A DNA stretch of 64,000 bases, taken from the NCBI RefSeq assembly GCF_018860425.1, contig NZ_JAHKPI010000015.1, positions 434,001 to 498,000 on the forward strand. Reading direction: 5' to 3'. The position numbers and the translations under genes were made by a program. The notes beneath the pieces were generated by a model. The model searched no databases. It saw only the letters and a list, made by a program, of their open reading frames with translations, and was not told where the DNA came from. Below, piece by piece: positions 55,211-64,000 of the stretch (positions are counted from its first letter, which is position 1; each line of letters begins with the position of its first letter). Source of the DNA: Marinobacter sp. F3R08 (GTDB lineage: Bacteria > Pseudomonadota > Gammaproteobacteria > Pseudomonadales > Oleiphilaceae).

Positions 55211-57877
55211 ATGAAGCTCAGGAAAATGCCGGGTGGCTGTCATGCCCTCGGGTTCACGGCCGCAATGCTTGGCAGCGCTCTGCTGGCCGGTTGTTTCGAT
55301 GGTAACAGTTCGTCTGAATCCTCTCAGGCTGAGGTAGACCCCAAGCTTTTCCCGGCTGATGGCCAGCTTGAGGCGACCATCCGTCGAACCACGGGAGGAG
55401 TTCCTCACATCATCGCTGAAGACCTGAAATCCGCTGCATTCGGGCATGGATATGCTCAAGCGCAGGACAACGTCTGTATGTTGGCTGAGGCGGTCGTTAA
55501 GGCCCGAAGCGAAAGGGCAAAGTATTTTGGGCCGGGGCCGGATGCGGGATTTGGTGTTGGTATCAACATTGTTAATGATTTCAGCTACAAGGCTCAGAAA
55601 ATTTACTCTGGTGCCGAGGCTGAGTTCCCGACTCTGACTGCGGAAAGCCGTGCCCTTATTGAGGGCTTTACTGAAGGTTATAATCGCTTTGTCAATGAAA
55701 GCGATGCCTCTGACTTCCCTGCAGAATGCGCTGATCAGGATTGGGTCACACCGATAACGCCAGTGGATTTGCTGGCTCATTATCGCATTGTCGGCCAGTA
55801 CGCCAGCGGCGCCTTATTCGCAACTGGCGCCGTTTTCCTGGCAGTTCCCCCTGGAGAAAGTCCGGCTCCTGCGCCGGTCAGCTCGATTGCCAACGTCGAG
55901 GACGTTAACAAGCTCCTCAAGAGTGTGGTCGCGACAGCAGAAGCAGGAGCGAAGTCACAGACCAACTTTTCGGATATGGGGCTCGCCAGCAACGCGTGGG
56001 GTATTGGTAGTACCTTGACCGAGCAGGGCCGCGGTGCATTGTTGGCAAACCCGCACTTCCCATATACCGGGCACCGGCGCCTCTATGAGGTTCAGATGAC
56101 CGTGCCAGGTTATCTCAATGTTCATGGCGCTGGCTTGCTGGGCACGGCGATTCCGTTGATCAATTTTAATGAGAACCTTGCCTGGTCTCACACGGTAACA
56201 ACCAGCCGCCGGTTTACCTGGTATGAATTGGTGCTCAAGGATGGTGACAACCTGACGTACGTTAAGGACGGAGTTGAGAAACCAATCACCACAGAGACCT
56301 ATCAGATCGAAGTCGATATGGGGATGCCAGACCCGATTGTGCTGGAGAGGACTTTCTATTTCTCCGAGTACGGTCCGATGATTGCTGCCAATGCAGTAAG
56401 TAGCCAACTACCAGCCTGGGGCGAGAACGGTGCACTGAATACCGCCTCAATGGTGGCTCACACCTATCGTGACGCAAATGCCAATACAGGCGGTCTTCTT
56501 GATACCTGGTTGGGAATGAGCCGAGCCAGCAATCTTGAGGAGTTCCAGAGTGTGTTCAAGAACTGTGGTTCTACACTCTGGACCAACACAACCTATGCGG
56601 ATGACCAGGGTAATGCGTTCTACATCGACAGCAGCTCGGTACCGAACCTCTCCGAAAAAGCCATCGCGCTCGTGAATTTCAGAAGAGCTGGCAGTGCCGC
56701 TTACGCCGGACTGTTTGATCAGGGCGTAACACTGCTTGATGGCAGGCTCTCGCAGGAAGACTGGGTCGAGACTGCATGCGGTCCGTTGGCGCCTTATGAG
56801 CAGAAGCCAAAGCTTGTGAGATCAGATTGGGTCCAGAACTCCAATAGTAGCTACTGGTCCACAAATCCGGACGAGTTCCTGACGGGTTTCTCACCCTTGT
56901 TCGGTGATGAAGAGGCGCCCGTCAATGCTCGTACCCGGCTGGGTATCAAGATGCTCCAGAATTTGATGGATCCGGGGTTCCCGGATGCGCCGCTTCCTGC
57001 TGGGCAGGATGGAAAGTTCAGCGCGGAAGAGCTGATTGGCGTTATCTGGAACAATCGGGCGTGGTATTCAGAACAGTTCCTGCCGGAACTGCTGCAGCGA
57101 TGTGATGCCATTGGTAGCACGCCGGTGAATGGCGTCGATCTGGCGTCCTGGTGCCAGTCCCTGAGCAACTGGGATGGCCTCTATAATCGCGACAGTGTCG
57201 GAGCCCATATTTTCAGGGTGTTTATGGCCAACTATCGTAACGATATGGACTCGGATCTGACCACGCCATTCAGTCCGGCAGATCCTGTAGGCACGCCTGC
57301 GGACCCATCCCTGGAGAATGCCGGGACTGCAAGCGATACCATGCTTCTGGCCCTTGCAGAAGGCGTGGCCGCTTTACAGTCTCAGGGCATTGTGCCGAGC
57401 GCGGCTTTGGAGGACGTGCAATATTACCGCGCTTCGGGTGGTGTTGCTCCCGGGTCAGGTGGGACGCCGGTATTCCAGATGCAGCCAATTCCCTGGCATG
57501 GCGGTGATGGCAATATTGATGGGGCCTTCAATGCGATCGGTGTTGTGACAGATCCGTTCCTGGAAGACACCCGCTTCCCACGTATAGCACCGTCCACAAT
57601 TGATAATACCGGCGGGCTGTCGGACGGAACAGGCGGTGTCGATGGCTGGCTGATGGCCAGAGGTACTAGCTGGCATTTCGGGCTGGAGTTCACTGACAAC
57701 GGACCGGAGGCCTACGGCCTGGTGAGTTATTCGCAATCCACGGACGCCATGTCGCCGTACTTCAGTGATCAGAGTGAGCAGTATGCCAACAAGCAATACC
57801 GCCAGTTGTTCTTCGCTGAAGAAGACATCCAGGCCAATCTGTTGCCGCAAGGTGAAACCGTGATCTCTACGGACTGA
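55211..57877 (+). CDS. Penicillin acylase-family lipoprotein, acyl-homoserine-lactone acylase-like
   Basis: 888 aa Ntn hydrolase precursor. Lipobox LLAGC gives an anchored lipoprotein. The alpha region (about 45-250) has GGVPHIIAEDLKSAAFGHGY. The autoproteolytic nucleophile is Ser260 in GLASNAWGIG, followed by LLANPHFPYTGHRRLYEVQM, close in pattern to PvdQ/AHL acylases. A long-chain N-acyl amide substrate is therefore likely; quorum-signal cleavage is inference. ATG 55211 follows AAGGAA; GTG 55187 is less well placed. Strong terminator after it. Confidence 0.88.
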   Translation: MKLRKMPGGCHALGFTAAMLGSALLAGCFDGNSSSESSQAEVDPKLFPADGQLEATIRRTTGGVPHIIAEDLKSAAFGHGYAQAQDNVCMLAEAVVKARSERAKYFGPGPDAGFGVGINIVNDFSYKAQKIYSGAEAEFPTLTAESRALIEGFTEGYNRFVNESDASDFPAECADQDWVTPITPVDLLAHYRIVGQYASGALFATGAVFLAVPPGESPAPAPVSSIANVEDVNKLLKSVVATAEAGAKSQTNFSDMGLASNAWGIGSTLTEQGRGALLANPHFPYTGHRRLYEVQMTVPGYLNVHGAGLLGTAIPLINFNENLAWSHTVTTSRRFTWYELVLKDGDNLTYVKDGVEKPITTETYQIEVDMGMPDPIVLERTFYFSEYGPMIAANAVSSQLPAWGENGALNTASMVAHTYRDANANTGGLLDTWLGMSRASNLEEFQSVFKNCGSTLWTNTTYADDQGNAFYIDSSSVPNLSEKAIALVNFRRAGSAAYAGLFDQGVTLLDGRLSQEDWVETACGPLAPYEQKPKLVRSDWVQNSNSSYWSTNPDEFLTGFSPLFGDEEAPVNARTRLGIKMLQNLMDPGFPDAPLPAGQDGKFSAEELIGVIWNNRAWYSEQFLPELLQRCDAIGSTPVNGVDLASWCQSLSNWDGLYNRDSVGAHIFRVFMANYRNDMDSDLTTPFSPADPVGTPADPSLENAGTASDTMLLALAEGVAALQSQGIVPSAALEDVQYYRASGGVAPGSGGTPVFQMQPIPWHGGDGNIDGAFNAIGVVTDPFLEDTRFPRIAPSTIDNTGGLSDGTGGVDGWLMARGTSWHFGLEFTDNGPEAYGLVSYSQSTDAMSPYFSDQSEQYANKQYRQLFFAEEDIQANLLPQGETVISTD

Positions 57878-57892
57878 CGTTTGGAGTAGAAC

Positions 57893-57926
57893 AAAAAAGC
57901 CCCGGCGATGCCGGGGCTTTTTTTTT
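57893..57926. terminator. Terminator between acylase and lipase genes
   Basis: GCCCCGGC-GAT-GCCGGGGC flanked by six A and nine T. It ends the acylase mRNA and, read on the minus strand, the convergent lipase mRNA. Confidence 0.95.
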
Positions 57927-57951
57927 CAGGGTCTACAGGTTCCGCTGCAGA

Positions 57952-60789
57952 TTATTGGTCCTGATCCAGAGAGTTGGCCAGAGTTGGACTGGTTCCCAGA
58001 GCGTCAATGTTACTTGGCGTTGCTGGTACGGACAGACCGCTCAGAGCCTGGGCCGTTTGAGAGACCATGACCGAGAAGGCGGCACTTGTCACCGCAAAGC
58101 CACCCGGGCAGGCATCGTTGGGCGCCTGAGGGGCAATAAAGGTGCTGTGATTCGCTGTGGAGCATGGGTTGCTGCCGTCGAAGAAGACCGCAACCGGCGT
58201 GCTGGATCCTGAAGTGTCGCCTGCCTGCAGCAGGTTCAGGTCAGCACCATCTGCGAGATTGGAGCCGCCAGCGCCAAGGTCCAGCAGTGCCATCAAAGGC
58301 TCTGTGCCCGTCAGCGGTGCGGAGTAGGCAGGGCTTAGCGGATTCTCGTTAGCTTCGTTGGGAACGGTGGTGTCACCAACAACTTCCGAGACAAGCAAAT
58401 TACCCGTGGAGTTGCCCAGGGACTTCGCGAAGTTTACGGGGTCTCCGGAATCAACAATGGACTGGAACACGTAGAAGAAACTCTCGAAGTCTGAAGTTCC
58501 TTGGTTCACACCAGCATTGGCAAGTCCGCCCAGAACCTGGCCGGAGAATGCCGGCGAATTCTCGATCAGACGAGTAACCTGGCCGCTGGTGCTGTGGAGA
58601 ACCACCGAGCTGAGAGTCGGGAACGTAAAGCTACTGAGTGGAGCTCCGGCCTGCGCATAGGTTCCGTTCACGGTTGCGTTCAGAGTTGGATCGTTTGCCA
58701 GAGAGGCAAAAACGGTCCCTGAAATGCCTCCGAGGGAGTGGCCGATAAAGTTCACTGGCACGCCAGCCAGGTCGCCTGGGGCGAAGTCCTTGTTGATGTC
58801 AAACGTCTGGATTGACGCGGCAACATTCAGCAGGTCAACAACGCCCTGACGCAGGTTGTCGCGGCTGTTCATCATATTCAGCGGGTTGATGAACAGGCTG
58901 CCTGATGAGATGTCGGTCAGAGGCGCTTCTACCGCCTGCAGAGAGGCATTTGCGGTGTAGCCGAAGTGACGCTCGCCGATGTAGTCAGCTGAAATCAGGG
59001 CGTTGAGTTGCGCAATAACGGCCGCCTGGTTTGGATCGCTGGGGTTGAGTACACCAATGGCTGCTTCCACGTCTGCGATGAGCGCTTCTGCATCCAGAGG
59101 CGCAAGCCCGGCTATGGTGCCTGAAGTCGCGCCAGCCAACCCATGAAGAGGCTGATCGACAGCCACTACTGACTGACATGCACTCTGGGCCAGCAGAATC
59201 GCCGGGAGCATTGAAACGCTTCGATCCACGGTGATTCCGTGTTGGAAAATGGTCACACCGTTCGGTTTCGTGCCATCAACGCATGCGGCAGGACGAGATT
59301 CGGTTGAGGGATTGAAAACGACCACGGGCACTGTAGTGGTTGCGTTCTGCTGCGGGAACGGGAAATAACCGTTAACGTTCAGGGTGCCGTCGATGTCCCG
59401 CAAGAACGAGAAGACGGTCTGGCCTGGCGCCAGGTTTTCATTCAGGTCCGCCTCAAGACTTGTGCTGCCGCTCCAGCTGCCTGTCACAATGCCTGTACCG
59501 GTTTCGCCTGGCAATGACTGGAAATACGGGAGAGCAATGGCCCCTTCAGAAACTTGTACCTGTTGGGCTGCCTGGGCAATGGCGTTGGTTGGGTCTGCTG
59601 CCAGTGCCTGGATTGTGGCGAGGTTAGTCGCAGGTTCTGGGGCATTAAAAAATGAAGGACGGGGCACAGGCATGTGAAGCGTATCACCTACTTCTGCGCC
59701 AATCGCCGCCTGCAGATCCGCCGGTTCGGTGAGCGGCGTGATGGTTGCCAGTGCAGTGATGGAAGCCAGTTCCTGAGCTGAAAGCGTTGCAGGATCAAGT
59801 TGTCCGGCACCGAGTTGGCCTGCCAGTGTCGCGATTTCACCCAACTTGGTTGTCAGTTCGGAGAAATTCAGTTCGGGATAATTATCCCGGACGGCTTTCA
59901 GCTGGGCTGTAAAGCCGATCTTCTGACCGAGAGCCGTACCGAACGCGGCTGGCGCCATCATTGCGCGCAACACGTCTGTATCGGAGTTCGTAGTGAACGT
60001 GTACGCCAGCGCTGATGCTGGAGTGTCCTGTGGAATCGCCTGGGCCAGGAACCCGTTCGCCAGAGCATCGGCAGCCTGAAGAATTGATTGTACGTTGGCC
60101 AGGGCCGGGTTACCCAACACTCCATTCGCCAGGTTGACGTCCTGAACCGACCTTTCAATAGGCTGGCCGTCGGCACCAACAATGTTGTCAGTTGCTACGA
60201 CGAGGTATTTTTGTCCTTCCGCGAGTGGTTCCAGAGGGACAATTCTGATTGCATTATTACTTCCACCGTCAATGCTCACCACGTCAGCGCGGAAATTGGG
60301 GAGTGAAGCCAGATCGAAAGGATTCGCTTGGTCAATGCCCGATGGATTGGTGTTGGGCAAGGCATCCGAAAGACCTTCAATGGCGTCGTTCACATTGAGC
60401 GGTAACAGAAAGACAGTTGCACCGGCCTGAACGGATACTGGATTCAGTGATCCGTCAAACTTAAGGGTAAAGGCACCGGAAGTGGAGAAACCTGACAGGT
60501 CATTTACTGCGTCATCCGCCGGTGACGTACCGGTAGACAGTCCTGTGAAATCGTAATTGGCGCTCTGGGTGGCGCCCAGCAACAGAATCAGATCTGCGTT
60601 GATCGGGAATTTCGGATCGACTGAAATCGGGTTGGGGTCGTAAACCGGGCGGACGATCGATGTATCGATCGTCGTATCTTCAATCTGGTAGTCCGGATTA
60701 GCATTCGCCCCCGTCTCGCCACTATCAAAGCAGCCTGTAAGTCCAACGGAAGACGCCACGGCAAGACTTATTAGAGTTTTCTTGAACAT
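57952..60789 (-). CDS. Lipoprotein lipase, Pla-1/cef (VolA-like) family
   Basis: 945 aa exported lipoprotein: signal peptide with lipobox GLTGC, a long beta-rich N-terminal region (about 40-400) and an alpha/beta hydrolase domain (about 500-900) with nucleophile Ser685 in FIGHSLGGISG. Late Asp and His candidates lie in EVVGDTTVP and STANHSTFI. The size and build fit the extracellular Pla-1/cef lipases, of which VolA hydrolyses lysophosphatidylcholine at the surface. Substrate here unproven. Convergent with the acylase gene. Confidence 0.88.
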   Translation of the reverse strand: MFKKTLISLAVASSVGLTGCFDSGETGANANPDYQIEDTTIDTSIVRPVYDPNPISVDPKFPINADLILLLGATQSANYDFTGLSTGTSPADDAVNDLSGFSTSGAFTLKFDGSLNPVSVQAGATVFLLPLNVNDAIEGLSDALPNTNPSGIDQANPFDLASLPNFRADVVSIDGGSNNAIRIVPLEPLAEGQKYLVVATDNIVGADGQPIERSVQDVNLANGVLGNPALANVQSILQAADALANGFLAQAIPQDTPASALAYTFTTNSDTDVLRAMMAPAAFGTALGQKIGFTAQLKAVRDNYPELNFSELTTKLGEIATLAGQLGAGQLDPATLSAQELASITALATITPLTEPADLQAAIGAEVGDTLHMPVPRPSFFNAPEPATNLATIQALAADPTNAIAQAAQQVQVSEGAIALPYFQSLPGETGTGIVTGSWSGSTSLEADLNENLAPGQTVFSFLRDIDGTLNVNGYFPFPQQNATTTVPVVVFNPSTESRPAACVDGTKPNGVTIFQHGITVDRSVSMLPAILLAQSACQSVVAVDQPLHGLAGATSGTIAGLAPLDAEALIADVEAAIGVLNPSDPNQAAVIAQLNALISADYIGERHFGYTANASLQAVEAPLTDISSGSLFINPLNMMNSRDNLRQGVVDLLNVAASIQTFDINKDFAPGDLAGVPVNFIGHSLGGISGTVFASLANDPTLNATVNGTYAQAGAPLSSFTFPTLSSVVLHSTSGQVTRLIENSPAFSGQVLGGLANAGVNQGTSDFESFFYVFQSIVDSGDPVNFAKSLGNSTGNLLVSEVVGDTTVPNEANENPLSPAYSAPLTGTEPLMALLDLGAGGSNLADGADLNLLQAGDTSGSSTPVAVFFDGSNPCSTANHSTFIAPQAPNDACPGGFAVTSAAFSVMVSQTAQALSGLSVPATPSNIDALGTSPTLANSLDQDQ

Positions 60790-61095
60790 GGGTGGAACCT
60801 TTTCCTGTTGTTGTGTCGTTATGTTCGGCAGCTGACGGGGCCGGTCTGATCCGGTAAGCCCGTTGTCAGTGGCCTGTCCTGCTTAAACTGTTGTCCGAAA
60901 TTGTAGCCAGCGCTGTAAGCCAATTTCTGTAGCTCTGACTATAGCGACAGTATGGCAAGTGTTGATCAGCCAAAAGTGTGATTCTGACGGATTGAATCCT
61001 CCCCGCACGGTTGGAGTTCGGTCATTGTGAAAAATAGTTGCCGGTTAACCGTTTGTCGAATTCCGGCAACCGGGGAAACGTGGCGTGATCGAGGA
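60790..61095. other. Intergenic region upstream of lipase, nothing recognised
   Basis: 306 bases between the lipase start and the end of the enoyl-CoA hydratase gene, both on the minus strand. It must contain the lipase promoter, but I see no convincing -10/-35, operator or hairpin. Confidence 0.4.
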
Positions 61096-61869
61096 TTATT
61101 CGAAGCGAGAGAAATCCGGTTGACGTTTCTCCATAAAGGCCCTGAACGCTTCGGCAGCTTCGGGGGATTTGAGTCGCTTCGAAAACACCGATCCCTCTTC
61201 AAGCATGGTTTTCCTGAGAGCTTCCATGGTCGGTTGGTTCAGAAGCGATTTGGTGGCGCGAATGGCTGCCGGAGCCTTTGTTGTCAACCGCTGGCAGGCT
61301 TCGAGTGCAATAGCTTCGGTCTGCTCAGGTTGGCAGACGCGATTGATCAGACCAAGACGAAAAGCTTCGTCGGCGGAGAATGTTCCACCCAGCATCAGGA
61401 GTTCAGCTGCACGCACCCGGCCAATCCAGGAGGGCAGCAGCAGGCTGGATCCTCCTTCAGGACATAGCCCAAGGCTGGCAAAAGGCATCTGGAAGGCGGT
61501 GTTAGTCCCGGCGAAGACCAGGTCGCAGTGCAGTAGCATGGTGGTGCCGATACCAACGGCCGCACCATTCACCGACGCCACTACGGGTTTGGTTGCGCTG
61601 GCAAGTAGTAAGAGGAAGCGGCCGACCGGCGTCTGTTCGAACTCGCCGGGCAGTCCGGCGGCAAATTCGCCCAGATCGTTCCCGGCGGTAAAGCATTCGT
61701 GGCTTCCCGCGAACAGCACACAACGGATCTCGACATCGTCCCGCGCTTGTTCGAGAGCGTCACCAAGGGCGGTATACATGGCGTGAGTGAGTGCATTCTT
61801 GCGCTCTGGCCGGTTGAGTCGAACGATGAGAATCCGGTCTTTGGTTTCGGTGAGTATGAGGTCAGCCAC
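61096..61869 (-). CDS. Enoyl-CoA hydratase/isomerase family protein
   Basis: 257 aa crotonase. Oxyanion-hole segments FAGSHECFTAGNDLGEFA and SVNGAAVGIGTTMLLHCDLV, then FASLGLCPEGGSSLLLPSWI with a Glu at the position used for water addition. It may act as hydratase or isomerase in fatty-acid breakdown. GTG start at 61869 behind AGGAGA. Divergent from the fumarase gene. Confidence 0.92.
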   Translation of the reverse strand: MADLILTETKDRILIVRLNRPERKNALTHAMYTALGDALEQARDDVEIRCVLFAGSHECFTAGNDLGEFAAGLPGEFEQTPVGRFLLLLASATKPVVASVNGAAVGIGTTMLLHCDLVFAGTNTAFQMPFASLGLCPEGGSSLLLPSWIGRVRAAELLMLGGTFSADEAFRLGLINRVCQPEQTEAIALEACQRLTTKAPAAIRATKSLLNQPTMEALRKTMLEEGSVFSKRLKSPEAAEAFRAFMEKRQPDFSRFE

Positions 61870-62050
61870 GGTGTCTCCTGGATGTTATTTTAGTTTGATT
61901 AGGATGATACCTTTTTCCGGTTTGGCTTTTCACGGTTTTTACAAGACCTTCGCAGCTGTCGAATCGCTCGCCATATCGGATTTTCTGGTAAACTCTCGCC
62001 TCCTGATTTTTGATGACACGACATAACGATATCAAGCTGATGAGGCGCCT

Positions 62051-63565
62051 ATGACCACCGTAATCCGCCAGGACGACCTGATTGAAAGCGTAGCGGACGC
62101 GCTGCAGTTCATTTCTTACTACCACCCGAAGGATTTCATCCAGGGCGTCTATGAGGCCTACCAGAGGGAAGAGTCCCAGGCGGCCAAGGATGCCATGGCC
62201 CAGATTTTGATCAACTCGCGCATGTGTGCGCAGGGCCATCGCCCAATCTGTCAGGACACCGGCATTGTGACGGTATTCGTGAACGTTGGTATGAATGTTC
62301 AGTGGGACTGCGATATGCCACTGGATGACGTGATCAATGAAGGCGTTCGCCGCGCCTATACCCATCCGGATAACGTATTGCGCGCATCCGTGCTGGCCGA
62401 TCCGGACGGCAAGCGCCAGAACACCAAAGACAATACGCCGGCCATCATCCATTACAAGATCGTTCCGGGTGATACGGTTGAAGTGCATGTTGCTGCCAAG
62501 GGCGGCGGCTCGGAGGCCAAGTCCAAGTTTGCGATGCTGAACCCCTCTGATTCGGTCGTGGACTGGGTGCTCAAGATGGTGCCTCAGATGGGCGCTGGCT
62601 GGTGTCCGCCGGGCATGCTGGGCATTGGCATTGGCGGTACCGCTGAAAAAGCCATGGAACTGGCCAAGGAATCCCTGCTGGATCCGATCGATATTCATGA
62701 TCTGAAAGAGCGCGGTGCTTCCAGCCGGGCAGAAGAACTTCGCCTGGAACTGTTCGACAAGGTTAACGAGCTGGGTATTGGTGCCCAGGGTCTCGGCGGC
62801 CTGACCACGGTTCTGGATGTGAAAGTGAAGGACTACCCGACCCACGCGGCCAACAAGCCGGTGGCAATTATCCCGAACTGTGCTGCAACCCGTCACGCTC
62901 ACTTTACCCTGGACGGTACCGGCCCTTCACTGCAGACGCCGCCGAGCCTGGATGACTGGCCGGAGATCACCTGGGAAGTGGGCGACAATGTGCGCCGGGT
63001 CAATCTGGATACTGTAACTCCGGAAGACGTGAAGGACTGGCAGCCGGGTGAAACCGTTCTGCTGAGCGGCAAGATGCTGACCGGTCGCGATGCTGCCCAC
63101 AAAAAGATGGTGGACATGATCGAGAAAGGTGAGGAGCTGCCGGTAGATCTGAAGGGCAGGTTCATTTATTACGTGGGTCCGGTTGATCCGGTGCGCGAAG
63201 AAGTGGTTGGTCCTGCCGGCCCCACCACAGCGACCCGCATGGATAAGTTTACCCACACCATGCTCGAGAAAACCGGCCTTACCGGTATGATCGGTAAAGC
63301 GGAGCGCGGACAGGTGGCTATCGACGCCATCAAGGAGTTCGGTGCGGTGTATCTGATGGCAGTCGGTGGATCAGCCTACCTCGTGTCCAAAGCGATCAAG
63401 CACGCGGAAGTGGTTGCCTTCCCGGAAATGGGTATGGAAGCCATCTATGAGTTTGAAGTGGAAGACATGCCGGTGACGGTGGCCGTCGATTCCCGTGGCT
63501 CTTCTGTGCACCAGACCGGACCCGCCGAATGGCACGAAAAGATTATCGCTGCCAAGGCAGTTTGA
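62051..63565 (+). CDS. Fumarate hydratase, class I (4Fe-4S)
   Basis: 504 aa iron-sulfur fumarase converting fumarate and malate in the TCA cycle. Cysteines in RPICQDTGIVTVFVN, PNCAATRHAHFTLDG and the central AGWCPPGMLGIGIGG region are the expected cluster ligands; the C-terminal domain has SGKMLTGRDAAHKKM and YYVGPVDPVREEVVGPAGPT. Single-chain like E. coli FumA/FumB. ATG behind GATGAGG. Oxidant- and iron-sensitive enzyme. Perfect terminator downstream. Confidence 0.96.
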   Translation: MTTVIRQDDLIESVADALQFISYYHPKDFIQGVYEAYQREESQAAKDAMAQILINSRMCAQGHRPICQDTGIVTVFVNVGMNVQWDCDMPLDDVINEGVRRAYTHPDNVLRASVLADPDGKRQNTKDNTPAIIHYKIVPGDTVEVHVAAKGGGSEAKSKFAMLNPSDSVVDWVLKMVPQMGAGWCPPGMLGIGIGGTAEKAMELAKESLLDPIDIHDLKERGASSRAEELRLELFDKVNELGIGAQGLGGLTTVLDVKVKDYPTHAANKPVAIIPNCAATRHAHFTLDGTGPSLQTPPSLDDWPEITWEVGDNVRRVNLDTVTPEDVKDWQPGETVLLSGKMLTGRDAAHKKMVDMIEKGEELPVDLKGRFIYYVGPVDPVREEVVGPAGPTTATRMDKFTHTMLEKTGLTGMIGKAERGQVAIDAIKEFGAVYLMAVGGSAYLVSKAIKHAEVVAFPEMGMEAIYEFEVEDMPVTVAVDSRGSSVHQTGPAEWHEKIIAAKAV

Positions 63566-63588
63566 AATCCTGAAGTCCGGATGAGATG

Positions 63589-63626
63589 AAAAAGGGTCAG
63601 ATGAAATGCTCATCTGACCCTTTTTT
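63589..63626. terminator. Bidirectional terminator after fumarase gene
   Basis: AAAAAGGGTCAGATGA-ATGC-TCATCTGACCCTTTTTT, about 16 pairs with flanking A/T tracts. It separates fumarase from the convergent selO gene. Confidence 0.95.
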
Positions 63627-63648
63627 ATGATCGGCTATTCGCTCTCTG

Positions 63649-64000
63649 TCAGCTGGAACAGCTGATATTCAGGTGCTTGCCCCAATCGGGTGGTAAAGCA
63701 GCATAGGCTTCGTCTTCCGGCTGCTCATCGTATGGCCGTTCCAGAACTTTGAGCAGCGATTTCATGGGCTCGTAGTCCCCGTTCTGAGCTTCCTGGATAA
63801 CCTGTTGGGCCAGGTAGTTTCTCAGCACGTACTTTGGGTTCACCTTACACATCGCGTACTCCCGCTCATCGTGGGCGCGGGATTCATTCAGAAGTCGCTC
63901 CTCGTAACGCTCCAGCCACTGATCTGCCACGCTGCGATCCACAAAAAGATCCCGTACAGGGCCGTAGCCCTTGCTATGGAGCCTGGACAAGGACCGGAAA
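63649..64000 (-). CDS. selO: Protein adenylyltransferase SelO (C-terminal part, cut by window edge)
   Basis: Only the last ~116 residues are in the window; the frame stays open to base 64000. It has the family C-terminus: NPKYVLRNYLAQQVIQEAQN, PYDEQPE, LPPDWGKHLNISCSS. SelO (YdiU) is a pseudokinase-fold enzyme that transfers AMP to proteins during redox stress. The penultimate-region Cys in CSS corresponds to the selenocysteine of eukaryotic SelO. The kinase-like core is outside this window. Confidence 0.9.
   Translation of the reverse strand, partial: FRSLSRLHSKGYGPVRDLFVDRSVADQWLERYEERLLNESRAHDEREYAMCKVNPKYVLRNYLAQQVIQEAQNGDYEPMKSLLKVLERPYDEQPEDEAYAALPPDWGKHLNISCSS

Overview
The window reads as chromosomal DNA of a marine, halotolerant gammaproteobacterium, most likely Marinobacter or a close relative. 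I base this on gene order and protein style, not on a database search. Supporting signs are the thrS-infC-rpmI-rplT-pheST-ihfA-merR cluster, a cytochrome bo3 operon, a BCCT osmolyte transporter, TAXI- and DctP-type TRAP transporters, a Pla-1/cef-type lipoprotein lipase, and a RimK-like ATP-grasp/7TM/retropepsin operon. No phage, CRISPR array or complete IS was seen.

Layout. 1-11.5 kb: a partial AraC regulator diverging from fadH (2,4-dienoyl-CoA reductase), a coiled-coil protein of unknown role, nadK coupled to a metallophosphatase, a rhomboid protease, a Fur-box-preceded DUF1315/DUF2797 pair, and pepN. 11.6-20.6 kb: an envelope/export cluster (DUF1329, YCF48-like propeller, MMPL/RND transporter) followed by a TAXI-TRAP uptake system. 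20.7-28.2 kb: the translation cluster, with infC starting at an AUU codon. 28.3-34.3 kb: cyoABCDE on the minus strand, a small DUF2892 membrane protein and a Crp/Fnr-type regulator, with a perfect ANR/FNR box upstream of cyoA.

34.4-42.5 kb: a probable 8 kb island. A 27-bp copy of the 3' end of tRNA-Pro(GGG) lies at 34383-34409, and the intact tRNA is at 42434-42510 with the matching copy at 42430-42456. Between them are an HMG-CoA-lyase-type enzyme, a class III CoA transferase, a LysR regulator and a complete DctPQM TRAP transporter. Together they look like a self-contained module that imports a branched or hydroxy dicarboxylate, activates it with CoA and cleaves it. No integrase remains. A small amber-interrupted membrane-protein pseudogene sits at the left end and a frameshifted IS3-like transposase remnant at the right end.

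42.6-64 kb: an FMN-binding glutamate-synthase-like protein, a BCCT transporter with a 20-nt palindrome upstream, the retropepsin/transglutaminase-7TM/ATP-grasp operon, rmuC with a partner, and an AraC regulator diverging from an alpha-methylacyl-CoA racemase. Then come a penicillin/AHL-acylase-like lipoprotein, a large lipoprotein lipase, an enoyl-CoA hydratase, class I fumarase and a partial SelO. Fatty-acid handling recurs across the window: fadH, racemase, hydratase, lipase and acylase.
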